64,000 nt of DNA. It comes from Pachyseris speciosa (taxonomy: Eukaryota > Cnidaria > Anthozoa > Scleractinia > Pachyseridae). Made by a program: the position numbers and the translations under genes. Location: positions 2,465,001 through 2,529,000 of the forward strand of contig JAEMWC010000001.1 in NCBI GenBank assembly GCA_016490735.1. The letters are read 5' to 3'. The notes under the pieces are model-generated. The model was not told the origin of the DNA, searched no databases, and was given only the letters and a program-made list of their open reading frames with translations. This document shows, piece after piece, positions 37,862 through 50,000 of the stretch (positions within the stretch are counted from its first letter, which is position 1; each line of letters opens with the position of its first letter).

Positions 37862-38341
37862 TTGTTGTTCTTTTTTTTTGTTTTGACCCCCCCTTGTTCC
37901 GCCAAGTGGTATAATGTTGTCCTTTTTTCTTGTCACCGTTTGAACGCGATTTTCGGTTTTACCCCCCTGAATCCGCTTTCTGTAAATTAAACAGTTTTCT
38001 TTAAACCAAATTCTTTAAGTCATAAATCTGTTTAAAATTATTTATTTAACTACTGATACAAAATGTTTTATTTGTCGAAAAAGTATGTGAGTTTTTGACA
38101 TTACGCCACCAGTAGTATAGACACTTGAAAAACAAAGTAGCCTTATAGCTATAGCATATAACTGTTTTGCCCGTTAATTTTTTGCGGCTTAAAAAACTTC
38201 AAAAACATTGACAAAACTGTTGTTTTGACTGAAGGTTTGATGAATAAGCTTAAATTATTTTTTGCACATGACTCACCTGCGTTGCTTCTGCAAAATTATG
38301 ATAAGCTATCTCGCAATTTTTTCGTGTATATTATTAATAAG
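37862..38341. other. Non-coding, E2 edge or host
   Basis: AT-rich with C-runs (GACCCCCCC near 37886, ACCCCCC near 37961). No ORF of note and no inverted partner of the E1 TIR. It may contain the unrecognised right TIR of E2. Confidence 0.5.
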
Positions 38342-38348
38342 TAATCAC

Positions 38349-38384
<36 letters not shown>

Positions 38385-38946
38385 TGACCCCATTTTGACT
38401 GGGAAACAAACACGGCTAAAATTACAGCAAATGTATGGGATTTTAGCCGACTTTGAACGGCTGTAACGCCGCAACAAAATGGCTGATTTCCAACATTTGC
38501 CACTACTTTAAACATTTTTATTGATATAATTTATTCAACAGAAAATAATGCCATTAAAAACGTCTGTAAATTCGAATTATAAATCTTCGCATAAGGCTTC
38601 TAATTTCGCGCAATTTGCATAATCTTGATTAGAATTATAGAAGGCTTTGTATGAAATTTTAAAAATTCGTTTGCGGTCGTTGTAGCCTGAATCTGTTCTT
38701 TATAATTCATAAAAATAATCGCAGTACAAATGTCTTTTAAAAGACATGTGGAAATCGGCCTCCTTGTAGCAGCGTTACAGCGGTTCAAAGTCGGCCAAAA
38801 TCCCATACATTTACTGTAATTTTAGCCATGTTTGTACCCCAGTCAAAATGACGTCAGAAATCGTGGAAAGGTTTTTTTGTTAGTCTTTGAGAAAATTTTC
38901 TCGTGCTTATTTATTTCAAATTGAACTCGAAACCATGGAGTGATTA
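38342..38946. mobile_element. Palindromic MITE-like element, ~0.6 kb
   Basis: The left arm (about 38342-38490: GTAATCAC.., GGAATAAATAAGCAC, ..GTATGGGATTTTAGCCGAC) is repeated inverted at about 38750-38946 (GTCGGCCAAAATCCCATAC.., GTGCTTATTTATTTC, ..GTGATTAC). Arm divergence is roughly 15%. No transposase. The target duplication is not clear. Confidence 0.7.
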
Positions 38947-39385
38947 CCTATACAAATTACAACACGCAGGGCGCGCAGCGTAACCTATGGACTATTGAGT
39001 AAACATTCTTATGACTTGCCGTGCTACAGAAATGTAAAGCATGGCAGTAAACGAGTTTTTCAAAGTTTACGTCTTTCTGAGGAGCAAAGACGGCAGTTTT
39101 TTTTTACAATGTTCACTCGGAGCAACTCTCGACCGCCATTTGAAGTCGATCAGTGCCGCTGAATTTTCCATGTTCAGGGTAACCACGTGTTCAGCGAAGC
39201 TAAACCAATAAAACATTGAATTCCTACCTGAAGCAACTCATCACCAAGGAAAACAGATGGCATAGTCCATCAAAGCCCTTTAACGTACGACGGTGAAACT
39301 TTTTCTTGTCCCACCAATGGCCTCGTAAATCATGTAGCAATTCTTCCTACTGGAAGCCAGTTAGATAACTGGGCTGAGTTGCTCG
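38947..39385. other. Host intergenic
   Basis: No ORF or repeat family recognised. Confidence 0.5.
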
Positions 39386-39509
39386 AAGCATGGTTAGCGC
39401 TAACCAAGCTTCGAGCAACTGGGCTCTGGATGCTTACTTTTGGTGTAAATGTGAGGAACGGTGTTTAACTTTTCATGATGAGCTGACCACGAACTGGCTT
39501 CAAGTTTTA

Positions 39510-39896
39510 GGCCCGTTTCAAACGTCGTGCTACTACCGTGCTTAGCTGGATCGACTGTCGCACGACCCCAGCACGACTGTAGCACCATTTGGTTTCAGAC
39601 GTCGAATTTTTAATTTATTTCCGTGGAATAAAAAGCTGTTGCCCAATATCGTACCCAGAGTTTAGCCAACGTTTTTAGATGTAGTTCTAATTTATGAACT
39701 GAGTCCGACGCGGCAGTAGGACGACGTTTCAACCAAGTTGTGCTACTGCCATGTAGCACGGCAAGCCTTGCCGGTTCTACACGGCAGTAGCACAACTTGG
39801 TTTCAAGCGTGGTGCCACTGCCGTGCTTAAGTCGAATTTAATTCCATTAATTGTCGGAGTTCGACACGGCAGTAGTACGACGTTTGAAACGGGCCC
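39510..39896. mobile_element. MITE with GGCCCGTTTCAAACGTCGT terminal inverted repeats (copy 1)
   Basis: Left end at 39510, inverted end GACGTTTGAAACGGGCC at 39880-39896; inner arms (CTACTGCCGTG / CACGGCAGTAG) are repeated several times, so the whole unit is GC-richer and highly palindromic. Non-coding despite short ORFs. Confidence 0.7.
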
Positions 39897-40204
39897 AAGA
39901 CAAATTTAGCTTGAAGAGTGTTGAAAAAGAGCACAAAGCATGCATTTTCACTTCTTTCTGCTTCATGCAGGCATGTCTATCTGATCCGCCAGACTGGACA
40001 TCGCCGTTCATTGACGCGCGAAAAAAATTACAATAAAATCTGCATTATTTGGCCCCTTTTTTGCTTATCTCGATAATCACATGAGTATTATACGAAAACA
40101 ATTATTCGTCTCAGATCTACTTTCACAATAATACTACACAAAATAATATTACTAGCGGAGACTGATCACGAAAGCCAAAGAAGCTCTTGGATAGAATTCA
40201 TTAA

Positions 40205-40400
40205 CGGTTAAAAAAGTGAATAAATATGTGAGTGATCATTTCAGTTATAATGAACACTACTTAAGCAGTAGTGAAAATAAAGCCTGAAAAAAATTCAGGC
40301 TTATACGGGAGACGAACCCATGACATCTGTGAAACCGGTGCAGCGCTCACTCCATAACTGCGATGATCACTCACATATTCATGCTTTCATCCGCAGTTGA
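40205..40400 (-). mobile_element. tRNA-related SINE-like repeat (copy 1)
   Basis: Read on -, it has a tRNA-like B-box region (ATGGGTTCGTCTCCCGTATAAGCC), then a body with a CCTGAATTTTTTTCAGG hairpin and GCTTAAGTAGTGTTCAT, related to 54443-54600. Both ends carry GTGAGTGATCAT in inverted orientation. Confidence 0.6.
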
Positions 40401-40483
40401 AATATATGACTTTCATAGTCGGTTAGTAACGTATCAGCCTCACCAAACAGAAAGTGTTCACCCTACTTTGGGCTACTTTGGGC

Positions 40484-40881
40484 CCGGGGGGGGGGGCACT
40501 CCCTATAATGGCCTATACGGGGAGGCTCCGCCCGAAAGGGGTACCTTTTTCACGCTTCAGGTACATGAAAGACTAGGGATTTCACGAGTCGAAGTATATG
40601 AAAGGGTAGGGAATCTGTCATTGAGGTATTTAAAAGGGCCTTTCATTAAAACATTTCGAACACACATACCTTATCACTGTACTGTTTTGATTTATTGAAC
40701 GCTACATGAAAATGACAAGAAGACTTTCTGTTTTAGGTATACGAAAGGGGTACCATTTGTCAATGGAGGGTATACGAAAGGGTACCTTTTCTGTCAAAAT
40801 TGGTATATGAAAGGGTAAGGGGTCGGACCTCGGGGCGGAGCCTCCCCGTATTAAAAATTTTTTAGTACTCCCCCCCCCGGA
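40484..40881. mobile_element. hAT-like MITE with G-run/C-run termini
   Basis: Termini CCGGGGGGGGG and CCCCCCCCCGG, then inverted TACGGGGAGGCTCCGCCC / GGGCGGAGCCTCCCCGTA. Flanked by CTTTGGGC (40476-40483) and CCTTGGGC (40882-40889), an 8-bp duplication with one mismatch. Absent at the same place in duplication copy 2, which shows the empty site near 44420. Internally it has repeated TATGAAAGGGTA motifs. Confidence 0.75.
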
Positions 40882-42386
40882 CCTTGGGCTTCATTCTTAG
40901 TCAAAGAAGACCTCTTTGAAAAGAGACAACCATACGAGTTGGTCAACGACGCTCGTCCGTTGGAATAAATTAATGCGGAAGTTCGGTTGCGAGGCTACAG
41001 TGCGACGTTGTGTTCATCTGTCTGTGTGACTCATGATTACTTTGCATTATTGGTCTAAGAGTCCAAGGCCATCACTCAGTCGAAAAACAGACACATAAGT
41101 GCCTTGATACACTTGAGATATGATTGTCGCCATTTAAAACATGGTGGCATCGGTATCAGTGCCCGATAGTTTTGCACACGCAAACGACGACTTTTAAAGA
41201 GAGGTATATTTTTATGACATAGCTCGAGAACGAAAGCTTGTTGCGTATCAGTTGGTATAGCCGTAATCACTTCATTTATCGACTGCCCGACAAGAGTGCC
41301 TCGCCCACAGTCTGGCACGGAGAACCCGTTGATGACATGTACCGTTCCGCATAGTAGGAGAGTTGCCGCTTTGGCCTCCAAACAGATTTGGTATGTTGAA
41401 TATATGATCCAATTTAGTCACAATTAAAAACTGCCACTGAAAAATTCCAGTGGTCAATACGCCTATCGGCTTGACAGAATACACCAAATTGTACACTTAC
41501 GTTGATAGCACAATAGCGTCTACTCTTATCATGGTTTAGAGCTTGGATCTTATCTCTAACTTGAGTTGAATTTGACGTAAATGCAAACACAAAATATACA
41601 TGAGACTTACGTTGAAAATACTATACGATCGACAGTTGTTTCCTCTTTACGACAAGGCCGAACACAAGGAAGAAAAGAATCAAGAAATAAACACATTTTG
41701 TAATAGGACGTTTCGACTGTTCAAAGCAATACTTTTTGAAATACAAAACATACATGAGACCTACATTGCAAATATACGATCGACACTTGTTTCCTCTCAA
41801 GGACAATGAAGAAGTAACTGAAACCCATTTTGTAACTGGACATTTATTTAGACTGTTCAAAGCAACGACCTTTTGTATAGATATTTGCACTTTTAGATGA
41901 ATCTGTGGGTTTGCGTGTTCACCGTGCGACTTGTACTCCGCGTTCACACTTTCGTCCATTACAATACTGACCTTAACAATATCATTAACCCCAGGGCAAA
42001 ACACCAATAACAATATTTCCATAACTTTACGACTGCAGGTGAGCTGTGTGATGTGTTGCTACCCGTTTATTTTTGTAATTAATATATTTCATTTTCACTA
42101 TTTCTTTTTTAATTTTATTATCATTGAATAGAATATATTTTGAATTGCTATTAAGGATTGTGAACGACGATTAAAAAACTGCTGCAACGCACTCAGTAAT
42201 CACAAATGAATTCTCACACTGATTATCACACGCGATGGAAATTTTGAGTCGTGTTAACTTGCATTATCATGGATAATTATACTGATTATATTGAAATTTT
42301 GCCTGACTTTGTAAAGAGAGAGTGGCTAGCAAGAAGGAGATAACTAAAGATCGTGCCAACAAAAAAACAATAATTATATTAAGGGG

Positions 42387-42590
42387 CTGTTTACATGGAA
42401 GCAGGAAAATCTTAGCACTAGGAAGATTGGCGAAGATTGGCGTTTGGTAAATTTCGTTAGCAAATTTCGACGAAATTGTCTTTCTTTAGCCGCTGATCGC
42501 CCGGCCGCATATGGCGCAAGGACGTTCCGCCTACTAGGATCTTCCTAATGCTAGGACATGATCTTCCTCCCTCCATGTAATGAAGGCCAA
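42387..42590. repeat. Short inverted-repeat element (TTTACATGGA ends)
   Basis: TTTACATGGAAGCAGGAAAATC at the left and a related inverted TCCTCCCTCCATGTAA at the right, with AGCACTAGGAAGAT inner arms. A partly deleted copy sits at 46780-46840. Confidence 0.45.
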
Positions 42591-42984
42591 AAGACTGAAT
42601 AAGGACTGAAAAACCTTAGATTTCAAACCTGATATCGGACGATCAGCTCAATATTAAGAAATAGAAATAGAACACCAGCTGAAATTTGACATGGAACGTC
42701 AGTGCAGGTTTAGTGATTGTTTATAATTGTCAAAATGTGACCCATTTCCAAAAACATCAACAGCCTCCTCTGAAAGGGATTCTAGCTCCTTTATTCGTTT
42801 ATAGTATTGTTAGAACACATACTGCCGGTGAAGGGGACAACTCGGAAAAATGACAACCATCAAATACGCCCATTAAAAATCAAAACAAAAAAGCTTTAGA
42901 CAAAATAGCTTGTAATCATATCCGTGTCTTTTTCCCTTTAACTTATCTTACGAAAGACTAAAATGATCTTTTGGTCAGCCGTTA

Positions 42985-43100
42985 AATAATAATAATAATA
43001 ATAGTAATAATTTAGAACTTATATAGCGCATTTTCCATGTGTATATGATCAAATGCGCTTTACAAGCAGATGAAATTGGAATTGGAGACCGGAGAACCCG

Positions 43101-43144
<44 letters not shown>

Positions 43145-43250
43145 AACCCACATATGACGTCGAGTCCGGGAATCGAACCCGGGCCACATTGGTGGGAGGC
43201 GAGTGCTCTCACCACTACGCCATCCCTGCTCCCCGAGGCTTGCCACATTT
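42985..43250 (-). mobile_element. tRNA-derived SINE with (ATT)n tail
   Basis: Read on -, the head GGCGTAGTGGTGAGAGCACT..CCCGGGTTCGATTCCCGG (A and B boxes, about 43158-43234) is followed by a body with TTGGTTCTCTTCTCTGCTCC and a tail of ATT repeats at 42988-43006. It interrupts duplication copy 1 only. Confidence 0.85.
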
Positions 43251-43472
43251 TAAGAGATCGCAGGGAGAATCTAAAGCAATCGGTTGACTAATTTTCATTT
43301 TATATGGCATGGTTCTTCTTTTCAGTATAAGAATGAATACCTATAGGTTATCATGGTTAGCGCTAACCACGCTTCGAGCAACTAGGCTCTGGATGCTTAC
43401 TTTCAGTGTAAATATGAAGAACAGTGTTTAACTTTTCATGATGAGCTGACCACGAACTGGCTTCAAGTTTTA

Positions 43473-43859
43473 GGCCCGTTTCAAACGTCGTGCTACTACC
43501 GTGCTTAGCTGGATCGACTGTCGCACGACCCCAGCACGACTGTAGCACCATTTGGTTTCAGACGTCGAATTTTTAATTTATTTCCGTGGAATAAAAAGCT
43601 GTTGCCCAATATCGTACCCAGAGTTTAGCCAACGTTTTTAGATGTAGTTCTAATTTATGAACTGAGTCCGACGCGGCAGTAGGACGACGTTTCAACCAAG
43701 TTGTGCTACTGCCATGTAGCACGGCAAGCCTTGCCGGTTCTACACGGCAGTAGCACAACTTGGTTTCAAGCGTGGTGCCACTGCCGTGCTTAAGTCGAAT
43801 TTAATTCCATTAATTGTCGGAGTTCGACACGGCAGTAGTACGACGTTTGAAACGGGCCC
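43473..43859. mobile_element. MITE with GGCCCGTTTCAAACGTCGT terminal inverted repeats (copy 2)
   Basis: Duplicate of 39510-39896, carried along by the tandem duplication. Confidence 0.7.
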
Positions 43860-44167
43860 AAGACAAATTTAGCTTGAAGAGTGTTGAAAAAGAGCACAAA
43901 GCATGCATTTTCACTTCTTTCTGCTTGAGGCATGTTCTATCTGATCCGCCAGAGTGATCATCGCCGTTTATTGACGCGGGAAAAAAAATTTGCATTATGC
44001 GGCCCCTTTTTTGCTTGTCTCAATTAATCACATGAGTAATTATACGAAAACAATTATTCGTCTCAGATCTACTTTCACAATAATACTACACAAAATAATA
44101 TTACTAGCGGAGACTGATCACGAAAACCAAAGACGTCTTGGATAGAATTCATTTCACGGTTAAAAAA

Positions 44168-44360
44168 GTGAATGAATATGTGAGTGATCATCGCAGTTAT
44201 GAACACTACTTAAGTAGTAGTGAAAATAAAGGCTGAACAAAGTTCAGGCTTGTACCGGAGACGAACCCACGACCTCTGTGAAACCGGTGCAGCGCTCACT
44301 CCATAACTGCGATGATCACTCACATATTCATGCTTTCATCCGCAGTTGAAATATATGACT
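44168..44360 (-). mobile_element. tRNA-related SINE-like repeat (copy 2)
   Basis: Duplicate of the repeat at 40205-40400 within the second duplication unit, with small differences. Confidence 0.6.
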
Positions 44361-45529
44361 TTCATAGTAGGTTAAAAAAGTATCAGCCTCACCAAACAGA
44401 ACATGAAGTGTTCACCCTACTTTGGACTTCATTTCAGTCAAACAAGACCTCTTCGAGACAACCATACGCTCGTCCGTTGGAATAAATTAATGCAGAAGTT
44501 CGGTTGCGAGGCTACAGAGCGACGTTGTGTTCATCTGTCTATGTGCCGCATGATTACTTTGCATTATTGGTCTAAGAGTCCAAGGCCATCACTCAGTCGA
44601 AAAACAGACACATAAGTGCCTAGATACACTTGAGATATGATTGTCGCCATTTAAAACATGGTGGCATCAGTATCAGTGCCCGATAGTTATGCACACGCAA
44701 ACGACGACTTTTAAAGAGAGGTATATTTTTATGACATAGCTCGATAACGAAAGCTTGTTGCGTATCAGTTGGTATAGCCTTATATACTTCATTTATCGAC
44801 TGCCCGACAAGAGTGCCTCGCCCACAGCCAGTCTGGCACGGAGAACCCGTTGATGATACTGAAGCACAAGCTGTATAGTAGGAGAGTTGCTGCTTTGGCC
44901 TCCAAACAGATTTGGTATGTTGAATATATGATCCAATTTAGTCACAAAAACTGCCACTGAAAAATTCCAGTGGTCAAAACGCCTATAGGCTTGACAGAAT
45001 ACACCAAATCGTACACGTAAGTTGATACCACAATAGCGTCACGGCTAGTTGTATCATGGTTTAGAGCTTGGTACTTATCTCTATCTTGAGTTGAATTTGA
45101 CGTAAATGCAAACCCAAAACATACATGAGACTTAAAACGTTGTAAATACTATACGATCGACATCTGTTTCCTCTTCACGACAAGGAAAACAAGGAAGACT
45201 GAAAAGAATCAAGAAATAAACACATTTTGTAATAGGACGTTTCGACTGTTCAAAGCAATACTTTTTGATATACAAAACATACATGAGACCTACATTGCAA
45301 ATATACGATCGACACTTGTTTCCTCTCAAGGACAATGAAGAAGTAACTGAAACCCATTTTGTAACTAGACATTTATTTAGACTGTTCAAAGCAACGACCT
45401 TTTGTATAGATATTTGCACTTTTAGATGAATCTGTGGGTTTGCGTGTTCACCGTGCGACTTGTACTCCGCGTTCACATTTTCGTCCATTGAAATAGACCT
45501 TAGTACGGAAGCTTTGAAGGGACAGAGAA

Positions 45530-46490
45530 TGCTCGCGATCTCAAGTGCGGCGTTCCACAGGGCAGTATATCGGGTCCTTTGCTTTTCCTAATTTATATTA
45601 ATGATCTCCCCAACTGCCTGCCGGCCGCTGCGCCAAGGATGTTTGCTGATGACACAAACATTACACTATCGGCTAAAACGTTAACGGATCTCAAACAAGC
45701 CTTAACCCCTGAACTAAGTAACCTAAGCTGCTGGCTTAAAGCCAACAAGCTTAGTTTAAGCGTTGCCAAAACAGAGTTAATGTTAATTGGGTCAAGGCAG
45801 AGATTATCTGTCCAAAATGAAGACTTCGAAATAAGAATTGACGATCAAATCATCAAGAGGGTTGGACATACCAAATCCCTGGGTGTTACCATCGATGCTC
45901 ATCTTACTTGGCGCAAACACGTTGAAGAAATAAGCAAGAAAGTAGCCTCAGCTATAGGTGCCCTCAAACGGGTGCGACCCTTTATTCCGAAGGAAACTGC
46001 CATTCAAATTTATAACGCGCTAATTTTGCCAAACTTTGATTACTGCAGCCCGGTTTGGGACTGTCTTAGTGGCTACTTGAGTGATAAGCTCCAAAAATTG
46101 CAGAATCGAGCAGCTAGAATAATTACAAAATTGCCCTTTGATACGAACTCAGACCACCTCCTATCCACCCTTAACTGGGAGAGGCTATCAATAAGACGAA
46201 AGAAACAAAAAGCCTTAATGATGTATAAAACAATGAATGGTCTTACCCCGGAATATCTCCAACGTCTTTTTGCTCAGAGTTACTCTAATTACAACCTGAG
46301 AAACTCTGAGGGAAAACTGGCATTGCCGAAACCAAGAACCAATTATTTAAAACATAGCTTCTCCTATAGCGGGGCCAAGTTATGGAATAACTTGCCCGAT
46401 AGCTTAAAAAATGTCGGATCTGTTGATCAATTTAAGCGAAATCTGAAGAAGGTATCCAACATATCGGATTCCCACACGGCAATCATGTAA
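45530..46490 (+). pseudogene. Reverse transcriptase 3' fragment of a non-LTR retrotransposon
   Basis: The open frame from about 45530 has GVPQGSISGPLLFLIYINDL, the catalytic FADDTN, then thumb/connection motifs (KSLGVTIDAHLTWRKHV, PNFDYCSPVWD, LQKLQNRAARII) and a C-terminal NLPDSLKNVGSVDQFKRNLK. The first half of RT and all upstream domains are missing, so it is a dead 5'-truncated copy. A 3' UTR with AAATAAAG and a TACA-repeat tail (46560-46581) follows. Clade probably CR1/L2/Jockey-like; not resolved. Confidence 0.9.
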
Positions 46491-46581
46491 AGCAGTTAGT
46501 TGTAAATAGTCTTAGTTTTTAACTTGTAATACTTAACTGATGATTTTCCGTGTTTAAATAAAGTCTTACATACATACATAC

Positions 46582-46696
46582 AACAACTCGAACTCGTACT
46601 TAACAACTCGAACTCGTACTTAACAACTCGAACTCGTATTTAACAACTCGAACTCGTACTTAGCAACTCGAACTCGTACTTAACAACTCGAACTCA
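46582..46696 (+). repeat. 20-bp minisatellite
   Basis: About six copies of AACAACTCGAACTCGTACTT, directly after the LINE tail and inside the TIR element. Confidence 0.9.
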
Positions 46697-47300
46697 CAAG
46701 AATTTTATAGATGTCCCTTCAAAGCTTCCGTACCTTAGTACAACCCTTTGCATGTAAACTGAATGCAGAAAACATATGGCACTAGGATGATCCGCCTACT
46801 AGGATCTTCCTGGTGCTAGGATCTTCCTCCCTCCATGTAAAGGAGGATAAAACCTTAGATTTCAAACCTGATATCGGACGATCAGCTTAATATTAAGATT
46901 TGGAAGTAGAACACCAGCTGAAATATGGCATGTAACGGCAGTTGTAGCTTTAGTGATTATTTACAATTGTCAAAATGTGACACATTTCCAAAAATATCCA
47001 CAGCGTCCTCTGAAAAGGATACTAGCTCCTTTATTTGTGTTATATTATTGTGAGAACACATACTGTGAAGGGGACAACTCGGAAAAATGACAACCATCAA
47101 AACAAAAAAGCTTTAGACAAAATGGCTTGTAATCATATCCCTGTCTTTTTCCCTTCAGTTTAACTTATCTTACGAAAGACTAAAATGATCTTTTGGTGAG
47201 CCGTTAAATCTCATTTTAAGAGATCGCATGGAGAATCTAAAGCAATCGGTTGACTAATTTTCATTGCAAATGCCCTGGTTCAGCATATGGATGAATATTC

Positions 47301-50000
47301 ATTTCAATTAATGTTTTAATTGAAAGGCATTTCGAACGTCGCTCGAATGCGACCTTTGCCTTTACGATGGAGGTCAATGTTGGTCATATATGGTCATATT
47401 TTTCTTTGGTTCTTCTTTCTCGTTTTTTTGTTTGTTTGCTGGGTTTGTAAAGGGAATTTCTGCAGCCTAGGCGTTCCCTCTTGGCCCCTTGTCCAAGGGA
47501 AGTGTGGGAAGGAGTGGGCGAGAGAACGCCTAGCAAATATTGCCAAAATACTCCTCATTTTAGCGCAAAAAAAACCCCTTGCTTGGAATTTACTTGTTTC
47601 CACGCCGTATCGTGTGAAAGCATCCCGCCGATGCGACAATCCAGGATAATGGAAGTGTCCACAAACCACGGTAAGTTCTAACTTTGTGGAATAACTTTTT
47701 TGTCCGTTATTTTGCGTTGCTTTTCCGTTCAAAGTTCTGTCGTGTTCATATTAAGCTTAAAGTTACATGTACTTCGCCGCACATTTTTTTATCGTGAGCA
47801 TAATTTTTGTAGATTCAGAGTGGGAGACCAAGTGCGATGTGGAGCTTGTCACCCATCCTTTGTGTAGCAACCACATGCCATTATGGTAATGTACGATCTC
47901 GTGCATATCAGTGTTGTTTATGGTGGATCTGGCAGTATTTGCTAGGCGTTCTCGGCGAGTCTCTCTCGGTGATGTCAACGCTGACAGTTGGGTTTGACCA
48001 AGTCGAGAACGCCTGGGGACTAGGCTGGAATTTCTGGTCTTCTCTCTTTCAACTGGGAAACTATAAAAAAAGATCACAGTACCACATGGGTTGGTCAGCC
48101 ACTAGGGTTTCGTCTGATTTTGCAAGGAAAAATATCCTCAGATTATCATGCTTCCTTTCAATTGCGGTGGTGTGTTCCAAGCTCTTCTCCTGCCCGCAAC
48201 ACCGATAGCATTTACTACAGCAGGGTTGTCCTATAGACACTGGTGCCATGAGACAAATCATGGAGTAATGTTGTGTTATTTCTCGACTCGCTTTCAAAAA
48301 CGAGTTTTACAGACGCTATAGACGCATGTATCAGTTCATTCATGCCCCAGATGTGAAGGAGTTCTACAACAAGCCAGGGGGCCTGTGTTCTATGGAATTA
48401 CGATGGGAAAAAGGCACCTTCAGTAAAAATAATGCGCGAGATATCACGAGGAAAATCATATCATCTTTTGCATAGTGGAGATGGTTGCAGCATTCCAGAC
48501 CGATGAATTCAAATACGTGGGTTGTTACGAAGGATTATAGAGCTTCCACGAATATGGGGTAAACGACCAAGAATAGAACGATCAATTTAGCGTCAGTGAA
48601 GATTTCAAAGAAACAAGAGGAGACGGCACGATATACGATAGACTCAGTGAAGTAGTTACATGGGTACAATGATTCCGTTAAGAAGCACAAAAATGACATA
48701 ACTGAAATTTACCAAAGAAAAGAAGGCTACAAGGCGATAACAAAAACATGATTCAAAACGAGACAATCGAGTAAGGACCCCATGCGGAAAAAAATTCCTT
48801 GATAGGCTTGGCAAATGCTTGGCAGATTTAAAGTTGACCAAGTGCTATTCTGCAGCACTACTGACAGCTGCCCTTGTACTGTAGGCAGAAGGCTGCCGGT
48901 CAGGCCCTCGTCCTAAAAGTTTAATCCAACGAACTACAGTGTCTTAAAGGTCTTCAAGTTTGTAGGCTATGGGCCCTTGTTTGATTTAGAAGAACTTTCA
49001 TCAAGTACAGAAAAAAAAAACACGTAAGCTTGGATCCTGATCAAACCTTCTAGTGGTTTCCTGGCCCGGTACGTTTCAACGTGTGATGTATATACAAATA
49101 AAATGCAATTCCATCGCTCAGATCCATGTGGCTTATATCCAGACAATTTCAGATTACGTGAGATTTCGTCAGTCAATAGATGAAAATACTTGCGGATGAG
49201 GTCAAAACTGGTTGACGTCCCACGTGACTTCATAACTTGGTAACGATGGCTGAGAACCCAGTATGCTGATTATTCACCATGAACCGGCAGCATGGTTGGA
49301 AGCCCGGATCAGAGGACTGCATGACTTACCAGCATTAATATTCTCGATGCTATGGTCTACCATACTTGATTTAGCTACCATTGTATCACTACCATGCAAG
49401 TTGCTTGCTCGTTTCCCATCTCCTCCAGAACGCTTGGAGATGACTTCGAAAAGAGCGAAATAATTAAAGTTGGCACAGGTGCACAATACAGAAACAGCAT
49501 TAACCGAGAATGCACCAGGGTTGAGTCTATACTAAGGATATATTTAAGTCAACTTGCAATAAAGTTGTTTCGACTCTCTGTTTGATACTGGTGGGGTGTA
49601 CTTTGCTAGCATTTCACTGACTGAATTTGAAAGCAACAGAGCTTGGTGGACTGGTCAAAAGATGAGGGTGCTGTCCTCCAAGCTACTCTTAATTTTAAAA
49701 GGATGGAGCATTTCAATTTTACTTCTATTTACATCATCCAGCACTTTTGTTGAAGAGTGGAGCTTTGACGTATTTGTGTTCCTCCTTTATCGGCCTTCTT
49801 CTAGTGTAGGGACTGATTTAACGTTATCCATCGTTGAAACCTTGGAGTGCTAAGCGTTCGAGCATGCCCATGGTTACGAGTAACTGAGTTTACGATTGTG
49901 CTGTACTCCCTGATCGTCCCCATACAGGTAACCAGCCACAGGGATTTGCTTATTGTACATCCAGTATAGCTTCTTTTACTTGAAGTTCTTATGAAGTCCC
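47301..50000. other. Host intergenic, first part
   Basis: No convincing gene. Two related short inverted motifs (CTAGGCGTTC...GAGAACGCCT) at 47468-47545 and 47940-48020 look like remnants of one interspersed repeat family. ORFs at 47320-48208 overlap these repeats and show no family motif. Confidence 0.5.

Larger units (their letters stand above)
39386..43348. repeat. Tandem segmental duplication, copy 1
   Basis: Aligns with 43349-47300 in the same orientation at roughly 93-96% outside insertions. Both copies begin CATGGTTAGCGCTAACCA. Copy-specific insertions: the hAT-like MITE at 40484-40881 and the SINE at about 42985-43250 exist only here. Shared - strand ORF pieces (e.g. 41076-41381, 41621-42022) are not convincing genes. 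Confidence 0.85.
45504..46732. mobile_element. TIR element of 1.2 kb enclosing a LINE fragment and minisatellite
   Basis: Ends TACGGAAGCTTTGAAGGGAC at 45504 and its perfect inverse at 46732 (21 bp). Flanked on both sides by CCTTAG (45498-45503 and 46733-46738), a 6-bp target duplication. Copy 1 of the duplication shows CCTTAA at the matching site near 41971. Contains no transposase; the interior is a 5'-truncated LINE plus a 20-bp tandem repeat. Confidence 0.8.
43349..47300. repeat. Tandem segmental duplication, copy 2
   Basis: Second copy of 39386-43348. It alone carries the TIR element with a LINE fragment at 45504-46732, next to a 5'-trimmed CATGTAA-type element around 46780-46840. The end is approximate because the last ~60 bp fade. 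Confidence 0.85.

Noticed and set aside
38109..38119. AGTAGTATAG string identical to the start of E1's TIR
   Set aside because: Orientation is that of a left end, similarity stops after about 11 bases, and no partner exists; treated as chance.
41076..42022. Minus-strand ORFs repeated in the tandem duplication (also 45132-45488)
   Set aside because: Preserved only because the duplication is recent; frames differ between copies and no domain is recognisable.
47320..48297. Several 80-120-codon ORFs on both strands
   Set aside because: They overlap interspersed inverted motifs, oppose one another, and show no domain pattern.
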